From SFWF01 sp964599835 (GTDB lineage: Bacteria > Bacillota > Clostridia > Oscillospirales > Acutalibacteraceae), in assembly GCA_964599835.1 (NCBI GenBank), contig CAZRHF010000057.1, positions 1-13,864 on the forward strand: a DNA stretch of 13,864 nt. Direction: 5' to 3'. Shown in pieces: positions 1 to 7,606 of the stretch (position 1 is the first letter of the stretch; every line of letters begins with the position of its first letter). Under the pieces are notes generated by a model. That model ran no database searches and was not told the origin of the DNA. It saw only the letters and a program-made list of their open reading frames with translations. A program made the translations under genes and the position numbers.

Positions 1-1364
1 CATCTCTCGCCGAACTCGTTGTAGTAGCATCTCGCTCCGAAGGTGTTGGAGTTGCACCGCGGGTTGAACACGTTGGCGTAGCAGTTCGTGCCCTTGAAGA
101 CGATGCGGTTGAGCCAGAGGCGCAGCGAGGCTGTGTCCTTGTCCGCCGCAATCGTGTTCTCGAAGATGTTGTTGGTCCGGGCGAGCGAGTGGTCCGTGTT
201 CCCGCTAGTCGCGCCGCTGTCGAAGGTGTAGCGGTAGACGTTGTCCGAATCGCCGTAGGCGAGGAACTGGATGCCCTTGAAGTCGTAGGGGACGTCGTTC
301 CCGAACTCGTCTATCATGCGGTAGACGACGCCGCGCCCAGTCGTACTCGTCTGCGTGTCCGTCGCGCCATCGGCGAGCGCCCATGCGAAGCGCGCCGTGT
401 CGTTGTCGAGGCAGTACCATACGTCCCATGCTTCTAGTCGGCAGCCATCGAAATACTTGGTTTGAGTTCCTCCATCCACTATGTCATCAGGCAAATCTCC
501 CTCGTGGATAATCGCCCTTGCGTGCTCGTTGAGGGTTAGCGCGTCGTCCGCCGTCACGATTATGTCGAACGGGTGGTTCGCGCTGCGGCTATTCATATCG
601 CCGTTCGTCGTGGCCACGTAGTTCGTGATGCGGTAGGAAGAGCCGGGGACGAGGGTTCCGCCGTCGCGCATGGACTTCAGGCTCGCCCAGTCGACTTCTT
701 CCATCCGTGTCACATCGGCTCCTCCGCTGGACGGGGTGTAGGAATACACGCGCATTCTGGGCAGCCAAGAGGTCTGCGTGCTCTCCGTGCCGTTCTGTGC
801 CCTACCTATGCAATAGGGAACTACCGCCGAAGCGTTGGTTGTCAGGGTTATTCCTATGAAAGTCTTGGCAGTTTCATTGGTGTAGAAATAAATCCTATAG
901 TGGTTGTCCCCGCCCTGTGCCAGTTCTACAGACCGCCTGAACTGGAATTCCGTTGGGGTGGTCAAGGTCGACGGATAAGTGACGGGATAGGAAACCGCCA
1001 ATACGTCAGTGCTGCCCAACAAGGAAAGTTTGGCGACAAGGTTTGTATGGGGCGTGGGGTAGGTTCCGTCCGTGCTCCAGAGGGTGAACCCGGTTATGCG
1101 ATCCCCCTCGTCCATGCCGACCGCGTTTGGCGTGAAGTCAACAGCGAAGATGTTGCCCCTGTTATTTTGGGATTCTGAAGTATCGAACTGGTGGGGGACG
1201 CCATTTCCACGATGGACCTGCTCGTCAACCTGTTCCGCCGTATATAGCCAGGTGTTCGTGATGTTGAGATCTTGAAGAAGACCGGGGACTAGTTCCTGGG
1301 CGCACAACCTGACGGAGAGAACCGCAAACAGTCCCATTGCCCAAAGTTTCATTTTCGCACTCAT
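1..1364 (-). CDS. Secreted tail-fibre/adhesin-like protein, N-terminal 454 residues (3' end beyond window)
   Basis: The minus strand is open without a stop from an ATG at 1364 to the window edge, so the C-terminus is missing. A good Shine-Dalgarno (GGAGAG, 7 bases before the ATG) fixes the start. Residues 1-22 form a Sec signal (basic start, then AMGLFAVLSV, probable cleavage after Cys-Ala at 21-22). Residues 25-215 are Thr/Ser-rich and unrecognised. From about residue 221 comes a module I know from gut-bacterial surface proteins and phage tail fibres: YRITNY, FDIIVTADD, EAWDVWYCLDND and YRMIDEFGNDVPYDFKGIQF (348-367). The last ~35 visible residues enter short Cys/Asn/Phe-Gly repeats of the form CxxNxFGxx, probably a beta-helical fibre continuing off the edge. 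It follows the gene at 1422-4364 by 57 bases on the same strand. Host and ligand are unknown. High GC and many ACG/GCG codons differ from genes right of 3200. Confidence 0.8.
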   Translation of the reverse strand, partial: MSAKMKLWAMGLFAVLSVRLCAQELVPGLLQDLNITNTWLYTAEQVDEQVHRGNGVPHQFDTSESQNNRGNIFAVDFTPNAVGMDEGDRITGFTLWSTDGTYPTPHTNLVAKLSLLGSTDVLAVSYPVTYPSTLTTPTEFQFRRSVELAQGGDNHYRIYFYTNETAKTFIGITLTTNASAVVPYCIGRAQNGTESTQTSWLPRMRVYSYTPSSGGADVTRMEEVDWASLKSMRDGGTLVPGSSYRITNYVATTNGDMNSRSANHPFDIIVTADDALTLNEHARAIIHEGDLPDDIVDGGTQTKYFDGCRLEAWDVWYCLDNDTARFAWALADGATDTQTSTTGRGVVYRMIDEFGNDVPYDFKGIQFLAYGDSDNVYRYTFDSGATSGNTDHSLARTNNIFENTIAADKDTASLRLWLNRIVFKGTNCYANVFNPRCNSNTFGARCYYNEFGER

Positions 1365-1421
1365 AAGACCGCTCTCCTAGAATTCCGTTCACTTATTGCC
1401 ATTGGGTTATTGCCGTTCCGC

Positions 1422-4364
1422 CTAGTCGGGGATTGCCGGGTACTCCTTGTAGACCGATGAGTATTCCTTCGTTTCGGGGTCGTACTCGCAGGTGTCCACC
1501 AGATATCCGTCGTGGCACTTAAGGACGATTTTGCTCTTGGCCCCGTCTGAAGGGTTGTAGGTGTGTATGCGGTTGTCGATTTCATAGTCCACGCTCCCGA
1601 GCATGCCTAGGATTTCTGCTTTCGTCCTGGAGCCGAAGTCCACCACGATGGGGCTTTCGGCTTTCTGCCCTATGTTCAGGAACATCATCTTCCCGAGGGT
1701 TGAAACGGAAGAGGGGATTGAGTTCGTCCCTGAAATGCCATAGCAGTTGGCGAAAGCATAGTCTCCAATCGAGAGAAGGTTTTCCGCGTTTGTCAGTCCC
1801 GAGATGGAGGACAGGTTGGGGCAGTCCGCAAAGCACTTGTAGGAAACGTTCGTGAGGCATGAGGGAAGCCATGAGAGGTCGGCTATCTCGTCGTTTCCCG
1901 CAAAGCACCCCGCGCCGAAGAACTCTATCGTGTCGGGCAGCCATATGAAGTCGCTGTCGGGCGGCTCTATGGGCGTTAGTCCCGAATCGTCGCCGTCCCT
2001 CCGCGAGACCGCGCCCTCCCTTATGCGCGTGGAAGAGACATTGGAGAACGAGCCGATGGAACTTAGTTCGCAGGCTACGCCGAACTTGAGGTTGGAGACT
2101 CTCGGCGACGGGAATTCCTCGTCGGGCGTCTGCTGGATCAGGCTATCGACCCCGATGAGGCGTCCCGTGACCCTTATGGTCGGGTTTCTGGTGGACGTGG
2201 TATTCCCCGCGGTCTTGACGGGGAGGTCCACCCCCAGACCGCTTTGAAGCGGGCCGTCTTGCGAGTGGTCGTCGGATATGGTTATGTAGCCCGTCCGATC
2301 GTTCTTGAAGTGGAAAGGCCCTAGAAAAGCGCGGTGTGTGATGCTGTAGGTCTCTTTCTCGCTGAAAACCCTCCCACTGACACTGGGTAAGCCATATCGG
2401 GAGCTGGTATTGGGTGGGTGCCATCCGTTGGGGCCGGCCAGCAGATACTTGACGTTGGGCCAGTAGGTAACGCCGTTGTAGATGTATTGATCTGTCCCGG
2501 TGAAAGACCAGTACCATGTTTCCCGTAATGTTATCTCCTTCCTTTCGGTGAAACTGGCGGAGTATTGTATGCCGCTGAATAGGAATTCGCCATTCTGGAT
2601 GTATCCGTCCAGCGTCTCGAACAAGGTGTCGCCCGTCTTCGGGAAGTTGCTTATTGGGACGGTGCTGGAATCCCACATTCCGACTTCCACAAGCGTCCTG
2701 TAGGAGATTCCGAAAATCCACCTGACGGACAAAGCGCTCCCGAGTCCGGAAAAAGCATTCGCCGCCGCAAATGTGCAGTTCGACGCGTTATTCCCGTCTT
2801 CGAATACGATTTGCGAGCATTTCGTCATGTTCAGGAAGGCATATTGATTAATCGTCAGAATCGAGGGGTTTCTCACCACGATGTCGCTCACGAAACCTGC
2901 TCCACTGCAGGAGCAGATGGCCGACGTGCCACCGCCAAGAGTGGTTATGTCCCCCGAAATGCTTATCGTTTTTTCGCCCGCAGTTGTGTAGGTATGGGTC
3001 TTCGAACTAGTCGCAAGAGAAGCCACGCTGGGCTCCCAATTCCCATCGCCCCAGTTGACGAGCATCCCGTTGGCACAGCCAATGTTTCTCAAAGTCACTG
3101 TCTCTTTGGCGTCGGTATTGCAAAAATTCCAGACGTCGGTTCCCACAACGTATTTTGTGCAGGCTCCGAAGGACTGTGTTTTAGAGGTGCGGACGTTGAT
3201 ATTATTCTTATACGCTAAAAGATTACTGTGGTTATTGTCGTTATTACGGTTGGAGAAGGGCAGGGCTATCTCGGCGTTATAAGCACCGGTTTCGTCAGAA
3301 ACAGCTACTACAGAATATCCGCCGCTATGAGAAGCGTGAACATAGGATACCTTTGCAACGTAGTCGGCAGCAGTAAAGTCTATTTCGGCAGTAGCTCCGC
3401 CGGAATTGTTATATATGTTGAGTCCCGATACCTTAGAGGTCTTGTTATAGGGGGTCGTCTCGGCTATCTTGACGGTGCTCGGGTAAGAAGAAAGGTCGGT
3501 CTTATAGGTAGTATCGCCGTTATCGCCGGTGCTGTAGCCTCTGTAGTCGGCGTAGAAGACGGTATCGTCGACCTTTGCGCCTATAGAGGAAGCGAAGCTA
3601 TCCTCGGCGAAGGTAAGCTCTATAAGAGACATTTCGGTTATGACCACACCTGCGCCCCAGCTTCTTAAACTCAGCTGATAGGCGTCCGTCGTATCGGTGC
3701 AGGAGGGCATACGCGAAATAACCTGTCCGTTCATATTAATCAAATAGAAATATCCGTCGTAGCAGGCGAGCTCCATAGAAAGGTCGGTATGCTGAACGTT
3801 CAGGGTGTAACCCGTAGCAGCAGGATACAGATCCCCTGTTCCGATATAGTTCTTAATTCTGAAGGTATTGCTGGTAGCCTGAGCGTCAGTGGTTCTGTCG
3901 AAGGCGGGAACTGTGAGGGTATAAGCGGCATTACCTTCGGAGTTTAATATCTGAATATCCCAGTTTCCCTTTTTTGTGCCCATAGTATACATATCAAGCT
4001 TAAGCACAAAGTTTTCTGCTGAAAGCTGATATTTTGCTATGGCGTTTTCGTTTGGCTGATAGAACTGAAGTCCGTTAACTGAAGCTTCGGTTCCTGCGGG
4101 GACGACCGAGGCTACCGAAAGGCTATCGGTGCTTCCGCTCCATCCCGCCTTTGCGGAAGTATCTCCCACCTCATAGGCGGTGTAATCATTCTCAAATACG
4201 ACCTCGCCGGGGGCTATGCCAAGCTCGCCAAGTATCGCTTCGCTGAACAAAGCTTCTTCCCCGACCGTTTCTGCAACAATAGTCGCCCCGGGAACAACGA
4301 GGCAGGAAACCAAAAGGGTCGCTGCAAGAAGGCAGGTAAGCAGTCTGGTTGCGGTATGTTTCAT
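1422..4364 (-). CDS. Large secreted repeat protein: LamG-like repeats joined to PKD-like and BspA-type LRR regions
   Basis: This 980-residue protein starts at ATG 4364, which has AAAGGA 9 bases upstream; an in-frame ATG at 4406 has no such site. Residues 1-31 are a signal sequence. LVSC at 18-21 fits a lipobox, but the hydrophobic stretch continues, so cleavage after IVA (29-31) is equally possible. Residues 54-251 form a beta-rich, LamG-like unit beginning VVFENDYTAYEVGD. A related copy starts near 269 (TVFYADYRGYSTGD) but stops near residue 391, about 70 residues short. What follows is of another type: a PKD-like segment with VNWGDG (437-441) and HTYTTAGEKTISISG, Cys-containing spacers, and BspA-like leucine-rich repeats such as SIGDYAFANC (865-874), ending in a tail with KIVLKCHDGYLVD. 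Base composition changes at the same place (near 3190). It is probably a cell-surface adhesin or glycan-binding protein; it may be a recombinant or an assembly chimera. Confidence 0.72.
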   Translation of the reverse strand: MKHTATRLLTCLLAATLLVSCLVVPGATIVAETVGEEALFSEAILGELGIAPGEVVFENDYTAYEVGDTSAKAGWSGSTDSLSVASVVPAGTEASVNGLQFYQPNENAIAKYQLSAENFVLKLDMYTMGTKKGNWDIQILNSEGNAAYTLTVPAFDRTTDAQATSNTFRIKNYIGTGDLYPAATGYTLNVQHTDLSMELACYDGYFYLINMNGQVISRMPSCTDTTDAYQLSLRSWGAGVVITEMSLIELTFAEDSFASSIGAKVDDTVFYADYRGYSTGDNGDTTYKTDLSSYPSTVKIAETTPYNKTSKVSGLNIYNNSGGATAEIDFTAADYVAKVSYVHASHSGGYSVVAVSDETGAYNAEIALPFSNRNNDNNHSNLLAYKNNINVRTSKTQSFGACTKYVVGTDVWNFCNTDAKETVTLRNIGCANGMLVNWGDGNWEPSVASLATSSKTHTYTTAGEKTISISGDITTLGGGTSAICSCSGAGFVSDIVVRNPSILTINQYAFLNMTKCSQIVFEDGNNASNCTFAAANAFSGLGSALSVRWIFGISYRTLVEVGMWDSSTVPISNFPKTGDTLFETLDGYIQNGEFLFSGIQYSASFTERKEITLRETWYWSFTGTDQYIYNGVTYWPNVKYLLAGPNGWHPPNTSSRYGLPSVSGRVFSEKETYSITHRAFLGPFHFKNDRTGYITISDDHSQDGPLQSGLGVDLPVKTAGNTTSTRNPTIRVTGRLIGVDSLIQQTPDEEFPSPRVSNLKFGVACELSSIGSFSNVSSTRIREGAVSRRDGDDSGLTPIEPPDSDFIWLPDTIEFFGAGCFAGNDEIADLSWLPSCLTNVSYKCFADCPNLSSISGLTNAENLLSIGDYAFANCYGISGTNSIPSSVSTLGKMMFLNIGQKAESPIVVDFGSRTKAEILGMLGSVDYEIDNRIHTYNPSDGAKSKIVLKCHDGYLVDTCEYDPETKEYSSVYKEYPAIPD
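3160..3210. other. Composition and domain-type junction inside the 1422-4364 reading frame
   Basis: The second LamG-like repeat breaks off after the residues NNINV, encoded at 3206-3192. The downstream protein is of a different modular type, and composition rises in GC further left. Hand counts of G+C per 60 bases are 28 (3361-3420) and 27 (3901-3960) on the right, against 34 (1-60), 38 (301-360) and 39 (2101-2160) on the left. The stretch next to the join is intermediate (31 in 3061-3120, 27 in 2821-2880), so the exact base is not determined. Confidence 0.5.
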
Positions 4365-4408
4365 AGGTATCATTCCTTTCAGGATACTCCGGTAAACTGT
4401 ACACATAT

Positions 4409-4437
4409 ATTATAATACCGGATCTTAAATTTTTCAA
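4409..4437 (-). promoter_or_regulatory. Sigma-A-like promoter for the surface protein gene
   Basis: On the minus strand TTGAAA (4437-4432), a 17-base spacer and a perfect TATAAT (4414-4409) are followed by about 38 bases of leader to the ATG at 4364. Five of six -35 bases and all six -10 bases match the consensus, making this the strongest promoter in the window by eye. Confidence 0.72.
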
Positions 4438-4442
4438 TTAAT

Positions 4443-4464
4443 CAATTCGTAAAATAACGAATTG
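4443..4464. promoter_or_regulatory. 8-bp perfect inverted repeat, candidate operator
   Basis: CAATTCGT and ACGAATTG flank the six bases AAAATA. The element lies 5 bp upstream of the -35 box of the minus-strand promoter and about 35 bp upstream of the plus-strand -35 box, within the divergent 196-bp spacer. The position and dyad symmetry suggest a binding site for a dimeric regulator. It has no U-tract, so it is not a terminator. Confidence 0.4.
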
Positions 4465-4498
4465 GAAATTTAGTTATATTGCACATCAAATCTTCGGG

Positions 4499-4527
4499 TT
4501 GAATTTTCGGTCAAATGATGATAATAT
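4499..4527 (+). promoter_or_regulatory. Probable promoter of the lipoprotein gene
   Basis: TTGAAT (4499-4504), a 17-base spacer and TAATAT (4522-4527) lie 33 bases before the TTG start. Each hexamer matches four of six consensus bases. The surroundings are AT-rich, so the match is moderately supported. Confidence 0.45.
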
Positions 4528-4560
4528 ATATTTGTAAATTACTTTTCGGGAGTCAGAGCC

Positions 4561-5649
4561 TTGAGATCATTTAAAAAACTTGCCTGCATTCTTCTCGCAG
4601 CTACACTTATTATAAGCTGTCTTTCGGGTTGTGAGGAAAATCGCAACACCGACCCCACCATCGACGCCCCTATCACCCACCCCTCTACGGGAGGTGATTT
4701 TCTTCAGTCTCCGACCTACTCGGTGGCTATAGACCACACAGCCCTTCCCTTCACCCTCTCCGAAAGGATAGGCGAAAAGGAGCTTGCTCTTTATAAAAAA
4801 GCAGTTAAGACCTATCTTGATTTCGGAAGCTCGGTCGAATTTGAGGCAGGAGTAAAATACGGAGCCGTAATAAAGCTCATAGAGGCCTATTTCCCGGTCA
4901 TCTACTGCGACACGGCGGGGGTTACGGTAAACGTCGAAAACAACACCATAGGCTGGACCTTCTCTTCAGAGACCAAGGCTCAGCACGACAAGGCCGTAGC
5001 CGATTTTACAGCTAAGGCCGAAGGCTTCCTTACCGACCTTCGCTACGACGACAGCGACACCGAAATTGCTATGGTGATATACGAGCGGCTTTATAACAAT
5101 ATTGAGTATAACGAAGCAGGCACTGCGCCCGCGGAGACCGAAAAGCCAGCGGAGGGAGCAGACGGGGAAGCCGAGCCCGAAACGGTACTGCCGAACAGCC
5201 CGTTCAGTCCCCTTTTCCACAAAAAAGGCGACAGCGAAATGCTTTCCAAGGCCTACTGCTATCTCCTCACCCAAGCGGGAATCGACGCTTTAGACCTTTA
5301 CTGTGATTTTGAGGCTGAGCTCGGCCCCTCTAAGTTCTTTTTTATGGCCTTAAAGCTTGAAGGTAAATGGTATTATTCCGACCCTGCAGAGGGAGTGCGC
5401 TACGACTCCTTCACCCGCTTCGCCTTCAGCGATTCGGTACTCAGCGGATTTGGTATGAGCGCACCCGCAAACCTCCTCTATTCGGCCTTCAGCAAGGAGC
5501 CTCTGAGCGGCGTTATCGTCTGCGATTCGGAGCGCTTCTTTGACCTTACCGGCGGCGCCAACAAGGTGGAGCTCAACACCGCCAAGGACAGTATGCTTTT
5601 TGAGACCGACATCGGAACAAAATGGAATTTCACCCGGCTTCACGGGTAA
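4561..5649 (+). CDS. Lipoprotein with a degenerate (probably inactive) transglutaminase-like domain
   Basis: This 362-residue protein starts at TTG 4561, with GGGAG at 4548-4552 as its ribosome binding site. Residues 1-23 are a type II signal with lipobox LSGC, so Cys24 is the lipid anchor. The mature protein should sit on the outer face of the membrane. Residues 168-184 (EIAMVIYERLYNNIEYN) resemble the helix before the active site of bacterial transglutaminase-like proteins. G223-D-S-E-M-L-S-K-A-Y232 aligns with the usual G-x-C-x-G-Y-A-x-A-F block, with Ser225 where the nucleophile Cys is expected. The later block, ending EGKWYYSDP (267-275), keeps the Asp (274) but has Phe259 in place of the expected His. 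An acidic Pro/Glu-rich insert (190-210) separates the blocks. A non-catalytic cell-wall or peptide-binding role is inferred. It is transcribed alone and closed by the hairpin at 5661. Confidence 0.75.
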   Translation: MRSFKKLACILLAATLIISCLSGCEENRNTDPTIDAPITHPSTGGDFLQSPTYSVAIDHTALPFTLSERIGEKELALYKKAVKTYLDFGSSVEFEAGVKYGAVIKLIEAYFPVIYCDTAGVTVNVENNTIGWTFSSETKAQHDKAVADFTAKAEGFLTDLRYDDSDTEIAMVIYERLYNNIEYNEAGTAPAETEKPAEGADGEAEPETVLPNSPFSPLFHKKGDSEMLSKAYCYLLTQAGIDALDLYCDFEAELGPSKFFFMALKLEGKWYYSDPAEGVRYDSFTRFAFSDSVLSGFGMSAPANLLYSAFSKEPLSGVIVCDSERFFDLTGGANKVELNTAKDSMLFETDIGTKWNFTRLHG

Positions 5650-5660
5650 ACGATAAAATA

Positions 5661-5703
5661 AACCCGCAGATAACTGCTGTAAAACAGTTTTCTGCGGGTT
5701 TTA
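5661..5703. terminator. Bidirectional Rho-independent terminator between convergent genes
   Basis: AACCCGCAGA (5661-5670) pairs perfectly with TCTGCGGGTT (5691-5700), and inside it AACTG pairs with CAGTT around a CTGTAAAA loop. On the plus strand TTTTATA follows; on the minus strand TATTTTAT follows. It begins 11 bases after the lipoprotein stop and can also stop transcription arriving from the isomerase gene. Confidence 0.85.
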
Positions 5704-5740
5704 TAATGCAAAGTAAAGGTGTATACTACGGATGTATATA

Positions 5741-5803
5741 CACACCTCATCCACCGCTTCGCGGTCTCCCTGCTATGGAAGGCTCACTTTTACGTAAGTT
5801 TCA
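5741..5803. repeat. Degenerate intergenic repeat element of the Clostridia type
   Basis: CACCTCATCCACCGCTTCGC, continuing through a GCGGTC arm, then a CCC/GGAAGGC segment, resembles from memory the recurrent CCTCATCC...GGCTTCGCC...GGAAGGC elements scattered between genes in gut Oscillospiraceae. ACCGC-TTC-GCGGT (5753-5765) forms a small hairpin, and TTACGTAA (5790-5797) is palindromic. A weak dyad precedes it (GTGTATA 5719-5725 with TATACAC 5737-5743). Only one copy lies in this window, so its repetitive nature is inferred. The motif run appears to continue up to or into the end of the isomerase gene at 5804. Confidence 0.45.
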
Positions 5804-6670
5804 TTACGGACGTCTGTATGATCCGCGGCGGAGTACCTGACGTTTAGCGGCGACCCTGCAGGCACGGGCGTAGGCTTCGGCAAAATACTGCTCGATGGGC
5901 ATAGCGGCATATTTATCGTTATCATGACGGTCGGGCTTGGATCTTACCGTCAGCTCGAAGGTCAGAATATCAGTGAAACCGTATTTATCAAGGCGGCTTG
6001 CAATACCGTCCCAGTCGGCAATTCCGTCGAAGGGAAGCAGATGCAGGTCGTCGGTCCAATAAATTTCGCCGTCAAATCGGGAAATTCCGAGATTGTCGTT
6101 CAGGTGAGTAGCGATAAGGCGGTCGCCGTAGTCGGCCAAAAGGTCACGGTGTCGGTTATAGCACATTTCGTGACCCGTATCCCAACAAAAGCCTACGGTA
6201 TCGTTATTTTTAAAGGCCGCCATTAGGGCGTCGAGGTATTCCTCTCCCTCGGTATTCTCGAAGGCTATTTTTACTCCCCTTTCCTTTGCGGCGGCAACTA
6301 CCCTGCCGAAGCGCTCTATGCCGATCTCGGTGGGGTTATGCTCGGTGAAACCGATAAAGGTGTGGGTTATCATTATGGGAACGCCCAGCCTTTTGCAGTC
6401 GTCAAGGCAGTCGATAAGCTCCTTTATCGCCACCTCGGCCTTTTCCTCATCGTCGTGCCAAAAATCGGCAGATTTTCTAAAGGGAGCGTGTATCGACTGG
6501 AAGACAAGACCCTGTTTTTTAATTTCGGCGGCGACCTCATCAAGAGTGCCCTTTCCCGACCACTCGGCAAAGGTTGCATCAAAACCTGCGGCCTTTATCA
6601 GTTTTATCTGCTCGGCCGAGGTTATGGAAAGTCCGCCAAGAAGACCGATACAAAGCATTTGCTTATACAT
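5804..6670 (-). CDS. Sugar phosphate isomerase/epimerase family protein (xylose-isomerase-like TIM barrel)
   Basis: This 288-residue cytosolic protein belongs to the AP-endonuclease-2 / xylose-isomerase-like superfamily, divalent-metal enzymes that isomerise or epimerise sugars, keto-sugars or inositols. Visible barrel-strand motifs are IHAPF (60-64), ITHTF (101-105), AFENTEGEE (136-144), CWDTGHE (162-168), ATHLND (187-192) and LTFEL (236-240). Glu138, Asp164, His189 and Glu239 fit the usual four metal ligands. The start ATG 6670 has AAAGGATGA upstream. It lies 39 bases behind the AraC gene on the same strand and also has its own likely promoter (6701-6729). The Arg-rich tail RQVLRRGSYRRP lies against the repeat element and may be a replaced C-terminus. 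The neighbours suggest a role in keto-sugar or glycoside metabolism; the substrate cannot be read. Confidence 0.85.
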   Translation of the reverse strand: MYKQMLCIGLLGGLSITSAEQIKLIKAAGFDATFAEWSGKGTLDEVAAEIKKQGLVFQSIHAPFRKSADFWHDDEEKAEVAIKELIDCLDDCKRLGVPIMITHTFIGFTEHNPTEIGIERFGRVVAAAKERGVKIAFENTEGEEYLDALMAAFKNNDTVGFCWDTGHEMCYNRHRDLLADYGDRLIATHLNDNLGISRFDGEIYWTDDLHLLPFDGIADWDGIASRLDKYGFTDILTFELTVRSKPDRHDNDKYAAMPIEQYFAEAYARACRVAAKRQVLRRGSYRRP

Positions 6671-6700
6671 AAAACATCATCCTTTGGATTTTTTGAGTTT

Positions 6701-6729
6701 ATTATAACTTCAGCGATCTTTAAAATCAA
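6701..6729 (-). promoter_or_regulatory. Internal promoter for the isomerase/epimerase gene
   Basis: On the minus strand TTGATT (6729-6724), a 17-base spacer and a perfect TATAAT (6706-6701) overlap the last codons of the AraC gene. The predicted transcript would start near 6694, about 24 bases before the ATG at 6670. This would let the isomerase be expressed independently of its regulator. Confidence 0.5.
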
Positions 6730-7546
6730 GAGTCTGAGCCTTTTTATACTGCATTGGGGTCATCCCGAAACGCTTTTTGAATATTCGGCAAAAATATGAC
6801 GCACTTTCAAAATTTATTGCCTCGGATATCTGTTCAAGGCTGTATTCTCCGCTTTCCAGCATCCTTTTTGCCATATTCATTTTATGCTCCATTCGGTATT
6901 CCAACGGTGTTTTTGAAGCGTACTCCTTAAAGAGCCGTCTGAAATAACAGGGTGTGACGTTACAGACACGGGCAATTTCCTCTATGGAAAGGTCGGCAAG
7001 GGGGTCGGCCTCTATAAGCTCGATTCCCCTGCTTATAACCGAAAATCTTTCCTGCCGTTTTTGAGTTTTTGTATTCGTAATGAGAAGCAAAAGCTCAAAA
7101 GCGGCTTTTTTTATTTCCATCGGAGACCGAACCGAGGCTTCACAAGCCTGAAGCACTTTGTCAAAAAGTTCTTTAGCCGGAGATATCTTCACGTTTTCAA
7201 TTAAAAACGGGGCTTCGCCGAGGGTTAAAGTTCTGTTGTCTTTTGTCATATTGAATTCTATCCAAATTGCATCGTCAGTCGTTGCGGTACAATCAAGATT
7301 AAGGCAGGTATATTCACTTCCCTTAGGCAAGCACACTATGCTTTTTTCCTTTGCTTCAAAGCTTACCCCGCTTTTATCCGTATAGACACCCCGACATTTG
7401 TTCAGAAAAATTATTCCCGTGGTTTTTCGCGGACCATCCCTTTTAAAAAGGACGCCGTATTTCCATTTTTGCCGCATTGCAAAAATGTCGGTCAGTTCGA
7501 AATCGGTTTCGTAAAGCTTGTTTAAGGTTATAATGTTACTGTCCAC
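6710..7546 (-). CDS. AraC-family transcriptional regulator
   Basis: This 278-residue protein has an N-terminal cupin-like sensing half (roughly residues 1-110; GVYTDKSGVSF, KSIVCLPKGSEYTC) and a linker helix region. The C-terminal AraC/XylS DNA-binding domain has two helix-turn-helix units: LSIEEIARVCNVTPCYFRRL (186-205), then SLEQISEAINFESASYFCRI (236-255) with the signature end FKKRFGMTPMQYK. I place the start at GTG 7546, 6 bases after AGAGGTGA; the GTG at 7555 overlaps that ribosome binding site and is less likely. It is divergent from the thuA-like operon and upstream of the isomerase, so it probably senses the sugar substrate and controls both sides. The effector is unknown. This architecture in Clostridia usually activates carbohydrate genes. 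Confidence 0.9.
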   Translation of the reverse strand: MDSNIITLNKLYETDFELTDIFAMRQKWKYGVLFKRDGPRKTTGIIFLNKCRGVYTDKSGVSFEAKEKSIVCLPKGSEYTCLNLDCTATTDDAIWIEFNMTKDNRTLTLGEAPFLIENVKISPAKELFDKVLQACEASVRSPMEIKKAAFELLLLITNTKTQKRQERFSVISRGIELIEADPLADLSIEEIARVCNVTPCYFRRLFKEYASKTPLEYRMEHKMNMAKRMLESGEYSLEQISEAINFESASYFCRIFKKRFGMTPMQYKKAQTLDFKDR

Positions 7547-7565
7547 GCGCGTCACCTCTGTCTAT

Positions 7566-7594
7566 ATACTACATTCAAAAGCCCGCCTTGTCAA
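7566..7594 (-). promoter_or_regulatory. Probable promoter of the AraC-family regulator
   Basis: On the minus strand there is a perfect TTGACA (7594-7589), a 17-base spacer and TAGTAT (7571-7566). Transcription would begin near 7559, leaving only about 13 bases of leader containing AGAGGTGA before the GTG at 7546. Confidence 0.5.
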
Positions 7595-7606
7595 TGTTTG
7601 TATCGA

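Noticed and set aside
573..1178. 201-residue open frame on the plus strand
   Set aside because: It is antisense to the continuous minus-strand frame from 1364, which has a ribosome binding site, signal peptide and known modules. The plus-strand translation shows no recognisable motif, so it is a shadow of high-GC coding sequence.
1..3190. Prophage or phage tail module
   Set aside because: The fibre-like module alone is not enough. Sec signals are present, and no capsid, terminase, integrase or holin gene is visible.
4365..4406. ATG 4406 as start of the large surface protein
   Set aside because: It falls about 3 bases from the -10 box (TATAAT 4414-4409) and would precede the predicted transcript start. 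ATG 4364 has a ribosome binding site and begins a proper signal peptide.
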